From: Microvelia longipes
Lineage: Eukaryota; Arthropoda; Insecta; Hemiptera; Veliidae
Direction of reading: 5' to 3'
Assembly (NCBI GenBank): GCA_018340805.1
Contig: JACMZG010001870.1
Coordinates: forward strand, 47,435,053-47,499,052
Length of the DNA stretch: 64,000 bases
Below the pieces are notes generated by a model that saw only the letters and a program-made list of their open reading frames with translations, did not search any database and was not told the DNA's origin. Position numbers and translations under genes: made by a program. Positions 1 to 10,260 of the stretch are shown in pieces (the first letter of the stretch is position 1; each line of letters begins with the position of its first letter).

Positions 1-185
1 AATAAAAAATGTCCTCCATTTTTGGTTCTTGGGGAGGGGGGACCACCCCTTTCACCCCCTGTACCCGCGCCTACACATACATACAGACAACTTTGTGAAA
101 ACGACTTAAGAGGTCTTAAAAACGCCTGAAACGGAGACATCCCGGTTTCGACTTTTTTCCTTATACCACCCAATACTTTTCCTAT
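1..185 (-). repeat. Fragment of dispersed family F (5S-linked family)
   Basis: Read on the minus strand this begins with a TATAGGAAAAGTATT-type block, then CGAAACCGGGATGTC, then a TGTATGTATGTG stretch. The same succession occurs on the plus strand at 9299-9535 and, more diverged, at 53137 and 56463. It is a truncated copy of the most widespread repeat here, called family F below. There is no coding potential. Confidence 0.6.
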
Positions 186-943
186 ATACTTAAGAAATAA
201 AAAAGATAAATAAGAAAAAATTTAAAAAAAAACATAAAAATTAAATAAGCAACTTAAAAACTTTAAAAGATCTGAAAGACTTTGGACCTTCAACGATCCT
301 CTGCCAAGATTCAGTGAAAGGCAATTTTTATTACTTTATTGTAAATTTCAGACGAACACGATATACGTCAACAAATGAAAGTTTAAAAAACACATTTAAG
401 ATAACCCCGTAAAACCCAGAAAACATCGTGTCGACATTATTAATTTTTTAAATAATTTAATATTAATTATTTAAATTTAAATATATCATTTATTGACATA
501 AAATTGTGTCATATATATACATTTATATCCTCGCATATATAAAGTACGACGAAACTATATAAAATACTCAACTTTTTTGATTAAAATGATATTTATTTAT
601 ATTTTTATGTATAATAGTTAATAACAACGTTAGTGTTCATAAGTTAAGCAGCTTATCTAAAAATAGATTTAAAATATATCAAAAAAATTGGGGGTTTAAT
701 TAAATTATGTTTTTTTTGCGATTTAGAATACGTAAATTAGTTTATAATTCGGTTTAAAGTTCTTTTAAAATTCCCTGAAGCTATAAAAACATCAAACTTT
801 TTTCGTTTAAGACAAAAAATTACTTAACTTAATTTTTTTTTTTAAAAAGAACAAAAAGTCGTAATAATGTTTTGTTTCGCAAAAATATTTAAAAAAAATT
901 GTTTAACATCGTAACCCATATTTTTTTGTTAAAGTAAATAATT
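186..943. other. AT-rich DNA, no feature seen
   Basis: Homopolymer-rich A/T sequence with no open frame of note, no tandem periodicity and no recognisable terminal repeats. Confidence 0.6.
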
Positions 944-1700
944 TTTACTTTTCCTCACCTTCTTATACAGAAGGTACATAGAGGAATGTATTAGTTCCAC
1001 CCAAAAAATTTTAACCCGAGATTTCACTTGAATGATCCATTTTAGGTGTTTTTAGGACCATCTGAACCGATTTCAGCTTGATGTCTGTCTGTGTGTGTCT
1101 GTGTCACGCATAACTCCCACTGTGTTTATGCTAGATAGTTGAAACATGGTACAAAAATCAGTCTTTGGGTCTAGTTGTGCTGCCCGGAATATCAAAATTT
1201 TATGTCACCATTAACCCTATTTGCTTAGTCAGCAAAAATTTATAAAAATCGTAAATAATCGAAAAATGATCCCGATGAACTTGAAATTTGGCAAGAATAT
1301 ACCTCTCAATATGACAAACAAATCTAAATTTTGTTTTGATATTGGCCGCCATTTTGAAATTATTTACTTCTGAAATTTAAAATTTTGACGCTTAATAAAA
1401 CCAAAACAATACATGTGTTTTTGACACATAACACGTCGTTGGAACCGCAAAAAAATAGGAACAAATATAAAAAACTCCGATCAAAATCTACTAATTAGTT
1501 AAAAAGTTATAAGCGAACTTAATTATTAATTAGTGCGAAACTTTTGTTAAACGTAAAAGTTTGTTTACATTTATCAAGGTTACAAATTTCCGCCAAAAAT
1601 TCAAATAATTTAATAAAACCGAGTAAAAATCGGAACTTTTTCTCATTTAAGATTATGCGAAGTTTAAGGTTCTTGTATGCTTTTTTATACTAATTAAATT
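944..1700 (+). repeat. Dispersed family F, long diverged copy
   Basis: It starts with TTTTTACTTTTCC and a TATAC block, followed by a GTCTGTCTGTGTGTG microsatellite, then a block containing GTTGAAACATGGTACAAAAA and TTGTGCTGCCCGGAA. The same order is found at 53137-53500. The 5S-like segment present in other copies is not recognisable here. Confidence 0.6.
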
Positions 1701-1724
1701 ATTATTTGTAAAAAATAATCGAAA

Positions 1725-1910
1725 AAATCAGGTACAGGGTACCTCGAAAGTTTAAAAAACCCTGACCATTTGCTAACTATCCTATTCTTCGATGCATATA
1801 AATTCTAGGCCACTGGTAACCATCCTATTCTGAGGACGAGCGAAGCGAGTCCGATGCATATAAATTTTAGGTCATAGCTCGGTGAGTCGAGTAAGACTCG
1901 ACTCACCTAA
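1725..1910 (-). repeat. Tail fragment of family F and a short palindrome
   Basis: GGTACAGGGTACCTCG at about 1733 matches, in the same orientation, GGTACGGGGAACCTCGG at 14163, and is the inverse of the family F tail at 53800. GAGCGAAGCGAGTC at about 1840 recurs in several copies. At 1880-1908 lies a near-perfect palindrome made of AGGTGAGTCGAGT and its complement. Confidence 0.5.
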
Positions 1911-1976
1911 CTGTTACCATCTCGGAAAAGAAAATAGTTTTATGTATTTATAACTTTCATCTTTAGCTTCATGGCA

Positions 1977-2004
1977 CTGATGATGACCTCATGTTAGGTT
2001 GAAA
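1977..2004 (+). ncRNA. Hammerhead-ribozyme-like core
   Basis: CTGATGA (1977-1983), one extra T, then GACCT / AGGTT able to pair over five base pairs around a six-base loop, then GAAA (2001-2004). The two boxes and helix II resemble a hammerhead core. The extra base between CTGATGA and the helix is not canonical, and flanking helices I and III are not obvious. Equivalent motifs occur elsewhere in the window. It may be a retroelement-derived relic rather than an active ribozyme. Confidence 0.3.
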
Positions 2005-2465
2005 GCGCTTTGCCAATAAACTATTAAGTAAACTATGCAATTGGTTAGGATACAATAAAAGAAGCTATAAGATAGATAAATGGTTGTGTAATTCACCGCG
2101 AGGCGCGTATGGCTAGGAACAAATCTGTTATTAATTATCTTTCCTCTCCGTTATTCTTCTCCGCTTTTTTCATCTTTAGTGTTATTATGATTTTACTTAC
2201 TCCTAGTTTGTAACTTCATTTTAATTAAAAGTAATTTAAAATGTTTCATGGGTGAAGAAGCAAGACTGTTATAGTATAAGCTTTTTTACTTTTTCTAACA
2301 CCCACATATCCTTGTAAGAATTATAAATTTCACTTACAAATAAAGGATCATTAAACACTTTTTTGGGGCGGCTGTAAAGTAAGGACTTTACATCCTCAAA
2401 AAAGTAGGTAAAACGCGGTTTTTACCGTATGCGACAGTTTCGTAGTTTTAGACTGTTGGCACAGT
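2005..2465. other. No feature seen
   Basis: AT-rich sequence without coding potential or clear repeats. It ends where the composite element copy begins. Confidence 0.5.
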
Positions 2466-3059
2466 AATAGTTATTTATGCCATAAGGCTGAAAATTGTGT
2501 CTTTATGTCACGGCAATTAGATTTACCGACGAGCGAAGCGAGTCGGGAAAAATTGCCAAGACATAAAGACATTCTCAGCCGGATGGCATACACTATTTTT
2601 TTGAGGTAGCACTCATTAAATAAACTGCGCTATATACTTAATTGAAAAAAAAACAAACGTCCAATTAACTCCATATTATCGTCGTCATTGAATTCATCCA
2701 TAGCTTCACACTTTTACTCAAAAATGTAAAAGCTTTACAAATAAACACACAAAAATTGCCAATTAGAACAACTTTTAAAAACGAAAAAAAAAATTAGTCA
2801 ACGAACAAAAACAGAAACAAAATTAACGTTTTTAAAGAAACCTCATGAAGGTTTTACACAGATTGTTTTTTTGAACACGCTACATTACAGTAATGGCGGC
2901 AATATATGAATTACTTTTACGTCCTAGGAGTTTTTTTACATTCAGTATTGTCCTCGGAGGTGAAAAGTACTAAATAACCTCCTATAACAATAATTATTGG
3001 CTTCTTATCCTAAAAACGGTCCAATAAAGAGCTCAATTACGTACTACCTCAAAAAAAAA
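2466..3059 (+). mobile_element. Composite hairpin+TIR element, copy 1
   Basis: A 5' module of about 130 bp is a long imperfect hairpin: ATGCCATAAGGCTGA pairs with CAGCCGGATGGCAT and a CGACGAGCGAAGCGAGTCG palindrome lies near the tip. It is followed by a segment of about 465 bp bounded by inverted TTTTTTGAGGTAGCAC and GTACTACCTCAAAAAA. Three more copies with the same order and ends lie at 4139-4697 (-), 45629-46208 (+) and 50954-51594 (-). It has no transposase, so it is non-autonomous. No target-site duplication could be read. Confidence 0.8.
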
Positions 3060-3533
3060 TGAATTTTTTACTGTCCCTGGTGAAGTTCCTAAAATGTCCA
3101 CTAGGTGGGCGCTAGTAGTTTACTACAAGGTTATAATATTACCTTCCTTGTTCTTACTTTTTTGTTTATTAAATAAATAATCGAATTTCTTTTTGTTAAA
3201 AAAGTTTTGTTATTTTTGGAAAGTGAGTTATTAATTATTTATTATTCATAACTCAATAGTGATTCATACATTGAAATTCGCCGCCAGAATTAAAACTTTT
3301 GTCTAGCGAGGCAATAGAAAGAAGAGTACCGGTAAATTTTTATACATTATACTGCTTTTCTTCTAAATAGTTGTTTACTATCAATATACGCCCGAATAAA
3401 TAGCATATACTACACGACTGGAAATGGCTTTTTTCGGCTTGTTTTACTGTCGAGCGAAGCGAGAGAATATGGCGGCTAAATATAGTCGACATGTTAAAAA
3501 AGACCTTCTTCACTTTCTTGCAACATATACTAT
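3060..3533. other. Unique-looking AT-rich DNA between element copies
   Basis: No convincing gene. The open frame reading leftwards from about 3570 crosses a MITE end and is not credible. Confidence 0.5.
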
Positions 3534-3690
3534 GTTCACACGCGTGATTTGGTAGGGGGTTCAACCCCATATGTTCACACGGTATTTTTTACCGTGAAAA
3601 ATAAGTTTCACACGACAACAGCCGGGAGGGTTGAACTTCCTAGAGAGTAAAACACGGGGATGAACCCCCTGCCAAACACCGCGTGTGAAC
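3534..3690. mobile_element. MITE with about 30-bp TIRs
   Basis: The left end GTTCACACGCG plus GGGGGTTCAACCCC is the inverse of the right end GGGGATGAACCCCC plus CGCGTGTGAAC. The interior is about 100 bp. A related copy is at 4736-4934. Both are followed by GAAGTAATA, so the true boundary may lie a few bases outside. Superfamily not assigned. Confidence 0.7.
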
Positions 3691-4034
3691 GAAGTAATAA
3701 TATACGATTTTCTGAGGTAGGGGAGTTTAGGTTCACTTTTTATTCCCTGCTGTAAAGAACGTGAAATACAAAATTTGTACACACCGTAAAAAGGAGAGTT
3801 TTTTTGTACAGCGTACAAAAAACATTTTTCGTAGAGCTGTTAGTTCTTCTATTTGCCACAAGGAGCGCTGAAGACCACATTCTTGTTTTAGTTCAGCAAT
3901 AGTTCCGCTAGATGGTTACACTTTTTTATCAGTGTATCTTTCTTTCCATTATCTATTCTTTGTTTTTTTTATGATAAAAATGAAATTTAAATCATTACAT
4001 ATTTGTGTTTATTTAAAAGAGAGTATAATTTACA

Positions 4035-4148
4035 ATGCTTGATAGTGATTTAAGTGACCCTGAAATGGTAGCAACTCCACAAGAGATAAAACCTTTAGCG
4101 TTTATAGAGATAAATGAAATTGTTCTGTCAAAAATATCTTTTTTTTGA
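4035..4148 (+). CDS. Short acidic open frame, candidate first exon
   Basis: ATG plus 36 further codons and TGA, giving a peptide that begins MLDSDLSDPEMVATPQ. It is acidic and non-repetitive, unlike the other open frames here. The last few codons and the stop lie in the T-run that starts composite element copy 2, so if a longer exon existed the insertion cut it. I do not recognise the sequence, and 38 codons can easily arise by chance. Treat as a candidate only. Confidence 0.15.
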   Translation: MLDSDLSDPEMVATPQEIKPLAFIEINEIVLSKISFF

Positions 4149-4697
4149 GCTAGTACGTAATTTAGCACTTTATTGGACCGTTTTTAAAATGAGAAGCCAA
4201 TCATTATTGTTATAGGAGGTTATTTAGTACTTTTCACCTCCGAGGACAATAATGAATGTAAAAACTAAAACTCCTAGGACCTAAAAGTAATTCATATATT
4301 GCCGCCATTACTGTAATGTAGCGTGTTCAAAAAAACAATCTGTGTAAAACCTTCATAAGGTTTATTTAAAAACGTTCATTTTGTTTCTGTTTTTGTTCGT
4401 AGACTAATTTTTTTTCGTTTTTAAAAGGTGTTCAAATTGACAATTTTTGAGTAAAAGTGTGAAGATGAATTCAATGACGACGATAATATGGAGTTAATTG
4501 GACGTTTGTTTTTTTTTCAATTAAGTATATAGCGCAGTTTATTTAATGAGTGCTACCTCAAAAAAATAGTGTATGCCATCCGGCTGAGAATGTCTTTATG
4601 TCTTGGCAATTTTTCCCGACTCGCTTCGCTCGTCGGTAAATCTAATTGCCGTGACATAAAGACACACTTCTCAGCCTTATGGCATAAATAACTATTA
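4139..4697 (-). mobile_element. Composite hairpin+TIR element, copy 2 (inverted)
   Basis: Reverse-complement copy of 2466-3059, from the TTTTTTTTGAG end to AAATAACTATTA. The hairpin module with the GACTCGCTTCGCTCGTC palindrome is intact. With copy 1 it forms inverted flanks around about 1.08 kb that contains a MITE and a short open frame. Confidence 0.8.
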
Positions 4698-4735
4698 CTG
4701 ACTCGCTTAACTCGTCAGTAAATATATACTTAATT

Positions 4736-4934
4736 CGCACGCGGGGTTTGACAGGGAGGTTCAACTCCCTAGGAGGTTCAACCCCCGGCAGTTGTCGTGT
4801 GAACGGGATCGAATACGGTGTTCAACCCAGAAACTCATTTATCACGGAGAAAAATACCTTGTGAAGAGTTGGAGTCAAACCCCCTAGAGGGTTGAACACG
4901 GAGTTGAACCCCATGCCAAACATCGCATGTGAAC
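4736..4934. mobile_element. MITE, related to 3534-3690
   Basis: The left end CGCACGCGGGGTTTGACAGG corresponds inversely to the right end CCATGCCAAACATCGCATGT. GGTTCAAC-type motifs are repeated inside in both orientations. It is longer and more diverged than the copy at 3534. Confidence 0.65.
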
Positions 4935-5097
4935 GAAGTAATAGTCGCTTTGGTAAAAAAAGATTAATTTCACACGAATAATACAATACGGGAACAGAGC
5001 AATTTGTCAAAAATGAAACACATATTATTACATTATAAGCTAAAGTAAGGAATCTGTAGGTAATAATAAATTATTACCTAATTATTACCTCGTGTAC

Positions 5098-5259
5098 GAC
5101 ACACGATTAAAATCAGTTGACAGCGTATGGAAATAGTGTTGAGGAACCAATAAGGTTGACCAGATTTGAAATTGAAGGCGTGGTTTAACAACTAGGACTA
5201 ATCTCATTGGCTCCCTTACATTATTTTCCCACCCTGACAACTGATTTTAGTCGTGTGTC
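5098..5259. mobile_element. MITE with 26-bp TIRs
   Basis: GACACACGATTAAAATCAGT at the left is the inverse of ACTGATTTTAGTCGTGTGTC at the right, about 26 bp with one or two mismatches, bounding 162 bp. An inverted partial copy lies at 22054-22152. There is no coding content. Confidence 0.8.
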
Positions 5260-6302
5260 TTACTATAAAGATATAAATAAATAAATGGTTTATTTACACA
5301 AAAACTAAGTTACAAATAAAAAAACAAAACAAAAATGGTAAAAAAATAACATGCAAAATACAATGTTTGAAAATAGGATAAAATTGTGTAAAAAAGATGG
5401 ACTCTAACAAAAAAAATTAGATCTTCCGCCCATCCTTTCATAGAAGAATATTATAAAATACAAAAATATAATAAAGGAGATAAAAATTAAGAGAATGAAC
5501 ATTTTGCATTATGAGAAATGAATATAATTTAAAAAAAAAACATTAAAAAAATAAAAAAAAACCAAACTAAACTAGTTTGACTAGAACTAAAATTTAACAA
5601 ATTTAAAATATTTATAATAAAGGAGTAACAAAGAGTAAATTTTGAAGAAATAACAAACTTTAAACTTAGAAAATTTAAAAGTAACAAACATCACCATCAA
5701 TTAATACTAACGTTTACATCCTTATTAAATAACTAAACAATAAGATGAGGTGGATAAAAAGGGTAAGAATAATAATTAAAATGATCAGTCTTATATTTTA
5801 AAAGGATCAAGAGAAAATATTACTTTAATGAATTAAATGAGTCTTAATTTGTAAATGATAAATATAACGTCATTTTGTTAGTTAAAAATATTGCTAGGTT
5901 AAGATGGTAATGGAACATAATAACTAAAAAAAAATAAAAATAAAAAAAAGTAAATAAAAAATACTTAAAAGCTTAGATATAGCACTTTCTATGTTAAAAT
6001 TTATTTTAAAACATAATAAGATATTACATAAATAAGACAGCTAAGATTAAATATTTAATGCTGATATTAAATATTTTACCTGTAACAGTGTTAGTTCCGA
6101 CTCTCTGGTATCCATCATTTTTCTTTAATATCAACTAATTTTACAATCATCTGCAACCAAAAACAACAAATTCACTAAATTACCAGTTTAAATCAAAGCT
6201 ACTTCTTAAAGCACAGGATCACAGGATGCTACAGAAATCCTCTATGAAGACCGATTTTTTTAATTCTTCGGCACTGGTCTACAACGACTATACGCCTATG
6301 GA
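5260..6302. other. AT-rich DNA, no feature seen
   Basis: A-rich sequence with many poly-A runs and no open frames or repeats that I can support. Confidence 0.6.
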
Positions 6303-6815
6303 ATGATTTTGAATAAAGAGAATGACGCACTAAGTCGATTTGTTATACAACAAAGTGACTCCATCGAAGACCAAAAAATAGAGAAGAATCATACACGAAA
6401 CACACGTCAAAAACCAACTGCACATGCTTGGTACAAACTGCGCAAGCTTACAATTCTTGTAACAGCGCAGGTCTTAAATTTTAGAGGCAAACTTACTTCT
6501 CAATGGTTCCCCATTGCTTATTACTTGAGAAGGTTATAAACAAGCTTAAATTATCACTCACTAAAGTGGCTAAGAACTGTCTAAAATTTAAAATTAAATA
6601 AGCACAAATGAATTAACAAGCACCAAATGTAACAATCACGGGAAGCAGAAGAAAGTTGAGAAGCAAACTCGACAACCTTGCTACATAACCTGCGTTTGAC
6701 GCCATTTTTTATTATAAACATGGGAATGTAAGTTTCTCCTATTTCTCTATCTCATAGAACTTCCATGGGATCAGAAAAGTTCCTTATTGCTTCATATTCT
6801 TTATTCAAGATCCTT
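6303..6815 (+). mobile_element. TIR element family E, copy 1
   Basis: About 510 bp bounded by TTTTGAATAAAGAGAATGAC and TTCTTTATTCAAGATCC, an imperfect inverted pair. Copies lie at 33296-33787 (inverted) and 63394-63872, the last with the clearest ends. All share the internal ACACGAAACACACGTCAAAA and GCGCAAGCTTACAATTCT blocks. A 78-codon open frame here also appears, with changes, in the 63.4 kb copy, but it follows nucleotide similarity and shows no recognisable domain. Confidence 0.7.
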
Positions 6816-7080
6816 GCGCCTATGTTATTTATTTAATTTGGAATCAGACAGGTTGGTTTAATGGTTGATGAGTTAATACTGACCATGTAACGGATCTATT
6901 AATTTGATAACTTTGGGAGCATATATCTAATGTCTAGTGTGTATTTAGTGTGTATCTAGTGTGTATGTCGCAGGCAATATGGCAAGTATGGACAATGTGC
7001 AAAATACTTGCCCTCCTTGGGTTATTATGAAAATATAGATAAATTTATTTTTGTGATTATTGGTCTCCATAATAGTTCAA

Positions 7081-7526
7081 TATTTTTGTTGTTAGGGACA
7101 CTAAAGAGACTACTTAATGGCTGTTAATTTATTTATTCATTACGATATTTCGCTTGTATTTCCAAGCATATTCATGTATAATCTAAAAAAGAAAAAGGAA
7201 GATACAAATGTTTTAGAATAATATTCATTGGAATACTGGTAACTTAGTCATGCAAATGAGTATGAATTACAAGACGAATTAAAAACTTACAGAAATAATA
7301 ATAAATAATATTTCTGTAAGTTTTTAATTCGTCTTGTAATTCATACTCATTTGCATGACTAAGTTACCAGTATTCCAATGAATATTATTCTAAAACATTT
7401 GTATTTTCCTTTTTCTTTTTTAGATTATACATGAATATGCTTGGAAATACAAGCGAAATATATCGTATGAATAAATAAATTAACAACCATTAAGTAGTCT
7501 CTTTAGTGTCCCTAACAACAAAAATA
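7081..7526. repeat. Long near-perfect palindrome
   Basis: Two arms of about 215 bp (7081-7297 and 7309-7526) are inverted copies with only a few differences, around an 11-base centre. The arms begin TATTTTTGTTGTTAGGGAC and meet at CTTACAGAAATA / TATTTCTGTAAG. An AAAATATAGATAAATT block lies both upstream of the left arm (about 7030) and at the right end. It could be a foldback element or a head-to-head duplication. Confidence 0.85.
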
Positions 7527-7556
7527 TAGATAAATTAGTTTTTATTTTCCACTTTG

Positions 7557-7622
7557 CCCGGGCGTTGTGCACAATGCCCGCTCTAGGTTGCACTTTCCCC
7601 AGGCGTTGTGCACAATGCCCAC
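7557..7622. repeat. Two-copy GC-richer palindromic repeat
   Basis: GGCGTTGTGCACAATGCCC, itself nearly palindromic, appears twice within 66 bp. The open frame over it carries no domain. Confidence 0.6.
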
Positions 7623-7817
7623 TCTATGTTGGCAAATTTAATCAAAATACATATTTTTTACTCCAATTCAGAATTAATTATTTTAAAATAAAACAAGCAT
7701 GTATTCTCGGTCTAAAACATTTTTACTTGCATTATACATTTTCAATAAGTACAAATAGTTTTCGATTATAAAGAAACTTTAATTATTTGAATTTTGTGTT
7801 AGTAAAGAAAGAAACTT

Positions 7818-8012
7818 GCACTGCGTGCACAAGCATTGCGAGCACTGCGTGCACAAGCATTGCAAGCACTGCGTTCAAAAGCATTGAAAGCACTGCAAGC
7901 AAAAGCATTACAAACACTCCGTGCAAGAGCATTGCAAGCACTGCGTGCAAAAGCATTGAAAACACTGCGTGCAAAAGCATTGCAAGCTCTGCGTGCAAAA
8001 GCATTGCAAACG
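7818..8012. repeat. 24-bp minisatellite, about 8 units
   Basis: Unit of the type GCACTGCGTGCAAAAGCATT plus four bases. Because 24 is a multiple of three, both strands stay open (for example Ala-Leu-Arg repeats on plus), so the open frames of 63-77 codons are by-products. Confidence 0.9.
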
Positions 8013-8116
8013 CTAGCTAAATGCTAAGTGCTACCTTAAAAAGATTAGCTAAATAAAGCTATAAGCTACCTTATTTAGGGTTGATTGAAAAAAAAAACAA
8101 ATGCTACCACATGTAG

Positions 8117-8332
8117 TAAACTGCGTAGGCTTCCGCGGTTGTTGTCATGAAGATTTAGGTCTTCCGGTGGTGACCGTGTCAATGTAGATTTGTAGTTCAG
8201 TTCAGTTTTGTAGAGCATTGCGTTTCTATCCATGATGTCCTACATCCCTGAAGATGCCTCCCACAGTGGAAGCGAAACGTCGGATTCTTCATCTACATTG
8301 ACGCGGTCACCACCGGAAGACCTAAATCTTCA
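8117..8332 (+). mobile_element. Penelope-like fragment with inverted ends and 12-bp duplication
   Basis: GAAGATTTAGGTCTTCCGGT near the left is inverted as ACCGGAAGACCTAAATCTTC at the right. The middle carries CCTGAAGATGCCTCCCACAG then GGAAGCGAAACGTCGG, a type of sequence seen in Penelope-like elements. TACCACATGTAG stands on both sides (8105-8116 and 8333-8344), a 12-bp target-site duplication within the 37-bp array. A diverged copy is at 20896-21118. Placement among Penelope-like elements is from motif recall, not a search. Confidence 0.6.
8248..8277 (+). ncRNA. Hammerhead-ribozyme-like core
   Basis: CTGAAGA (8248-8254), one extra T, GCCTCC pairing with GGAAGC over six positions with one mismatch, then GAAA (8274-8277) followed by CGTC. 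The architecture is the same as at 1977-2004. Hammerhead motifs are known in Penelope-like retroelements. Activity is not implied. Confidence 0.35.
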
Positions 8333-8816
8333 TACCACATGTAGGTTTGGGAGAGAAACCGATAATCTACCTCATAAAAGTTTGGTTGATAACAATATAT
8401 AAGTTACCTCATGAAGGTTTGGTGAATAGAACCATAAGGTACCTAATAATGAGTTTGGCGGATAAAACCATAAGCTACCTCAAAAAGAGTTTGGTGAATA
8501 AAAACTATAAGCTACCTCATAAAGAGTTTGGTGAATAAAAACTATAAGCTACCTCATAAAGAGTTTGGTGAATAAAAACTATAAGCTAGCTAATAAAGAG
8601 TTTGGTGGATAAAACCATAAGATACCTCATAAAGAGTTTGGTGAATAAAACTATAAGCTACCTCATAAAGAGTTTGGTGAATAAAAACTATAAGCTACCT
8701 CATAAAGATTTTGGTGAATAAAAACTATAAGCTACCTCATAAAGATTTTGGTGAATAAAAACTATAAGCTACCTCAATAAGAGTTTGGTGGATAAAACCA
8801 TAAGCTACCTCAAAAA

Positions 8817-9184
8817 GGGGAGAAATAACTACCAGGAAGAACTAGGAGAGTTAAGGAAAAACAATATCAAGGTAATAAATCTAGGAGGCATGAAATTAAA
8901 TATGCACATATTCAATGATCCGGGCTAGTTGAACTAAGTTGGCCAGAATAACGGCAATAATAAGGAAACATTTGGATCGAGTTAGATGTGAGAATATTAA
9001 CAAGTCATCACGATCCCCTGACTGGTTTAGACTCCATTGAACCGAATTATTAATTATTTCTTTCTCTTTGCTTTAAAATTGCTTAATTGCCCTTACAGAT
9101 ATGGGCATATCTGGCTAAAACCAAATGTGCTTCAGTGCCTTAAATTTTATCCGTCATTGAAGGCTCGAATAAAAATGTACGTAC
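8817..9184. other. No feature seen
   Basis: Mixed-composition sequence with no open frame of note and no match to other parts of the window. Confidence 0.5.
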
Positions 9185-9275
9185 TTACTGCTTTTCCGCA
9201 TTAATACCTGTTACAGATTTATTTTCAACAGGTGATTATTATATATGTAACGATGGCAACAATTCACTTTAATTC
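9185..9275 (+). repeat. Dispersed repeat, first of two copies
   Basis: TTTTCCGCATTAATACCTGT through CAACAGGTGATTATTATA to GGCAACAATTCACTT recurs almost unchanged at 10973-11056. Contains a short inverted pair ACCTGTT / AACAGGT. Confidence 0.75.
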
Positions 9276-9298
9276 TATCATTATATGTACATTTTTAC

Positions 9299-9535
9299 GT
9301 TTCTTTATTTGTACCGTAGATATATAGGAAAAGTATATTGTGTTCGCTAAAAAACCGAAACCGGGATGTCACCTGAATCATTCGTTTCAGGTGTTTCAAG
9401 ACCTTCTGAGTGGTTTTCACATAGTTTTCCGTCTCTATGTGTGTGTGAGTGGGTTATCATCATAGCTGCCAAGGTATTTATGTTAGAGAGTTGAGACTGA
9501 GTACAAAATTAATTTAAATTATTAAAATTAATTAA
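9299..9535 (+). repeat. Dispersed family F, 5' part
   Basis: TTTTTACGTTTC, a GTACCGTAGATATATAGG block, GAAACCGGGATGTCACC, then a TGTGTGTGAGTG tract and GAGTTGAGACTGAGTACAAA. This is the consensus 5' half of family F. A (TA)n tract follows. Confidence 0.7.
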
Positions 9536-9555
9536 TTTTTTTTTATACCACCTTT

Positions 9556-9557
<2 letters not shown>

Positions 9558-9634
<77 letters not shown>
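9558..9634. repeat. (TA)n microsatellite
   Basis: Uninterrupted AT dinucleotides. Confidence 0.95.
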
Positions 9635-9637
<3 letters not shown>

Positions 9638-9639
9638 AA

Positions 9640-10260
9640 GTTATATGACCCTAAGGTACCGAGATTGTTTATTGTATTTAAATGTTGAAGGTAATGCATA
9701 ACTACTATTATATAGATTTATAAGAGAAAGGAATGAAGTAAGATGTATAGGTAAAAGCAGAACTAAAACTGTAATATACAAACTCCAGTTTAAACTGATT
9801 AGTCAAAATGAAAGTCCTAAAGATCAAATAATTTAACCTCAAGTTTTACATAAGTCTTTAAAAACAGCTGTTTAACATATTTAAATTATATCAGCTGACA
9901 TTTTGACAAAACAATAGATCAGAGGAAAAAGAAAGTATCAAATGATTTCCCACTAAAAAACTTTTTTGGATGAAAAAATCATTTTGAATTCATAACATTA
10001 ATATTTTATTACTAGTAAAATATCACTAACAATACTTGGTCTTAGGTTTTCCCGGGTCATCAGGTCAAAATATAGTTCAGTTTCATGCTGTTTAACATTG
10101 TAGATCATGCAGTCGGCAGTTAGATATGCTTTTAAGATGCTTTGGTTCTTTGAGAAATAGGAAGCAAAGAGATGGTTTTAAATTTCTAGAACAAAAATCA
10201 CTTATAAAATTAACTTCTCTCTATTTTTTATTTTTATTTTAATCTACTGACTTAATTAGT
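9640..10260. other. No feature seen
   Basis: AT-rich sequence with no gene, tandem repeat or terminal repeats identified. Confidence 0.5.

Larger units (their letters stand above)
8030..8816. repeat. 37-bp minisatellite, about 13 units, interrupted
   Basis: Units contain ATAAGCTACCTCATAAAGAG and GTTTGGTGAATAAAA. Degenerate units begin near 8030, and the array continues from 8346 after the insertion at 8117-8332. Confidence 0.9.
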
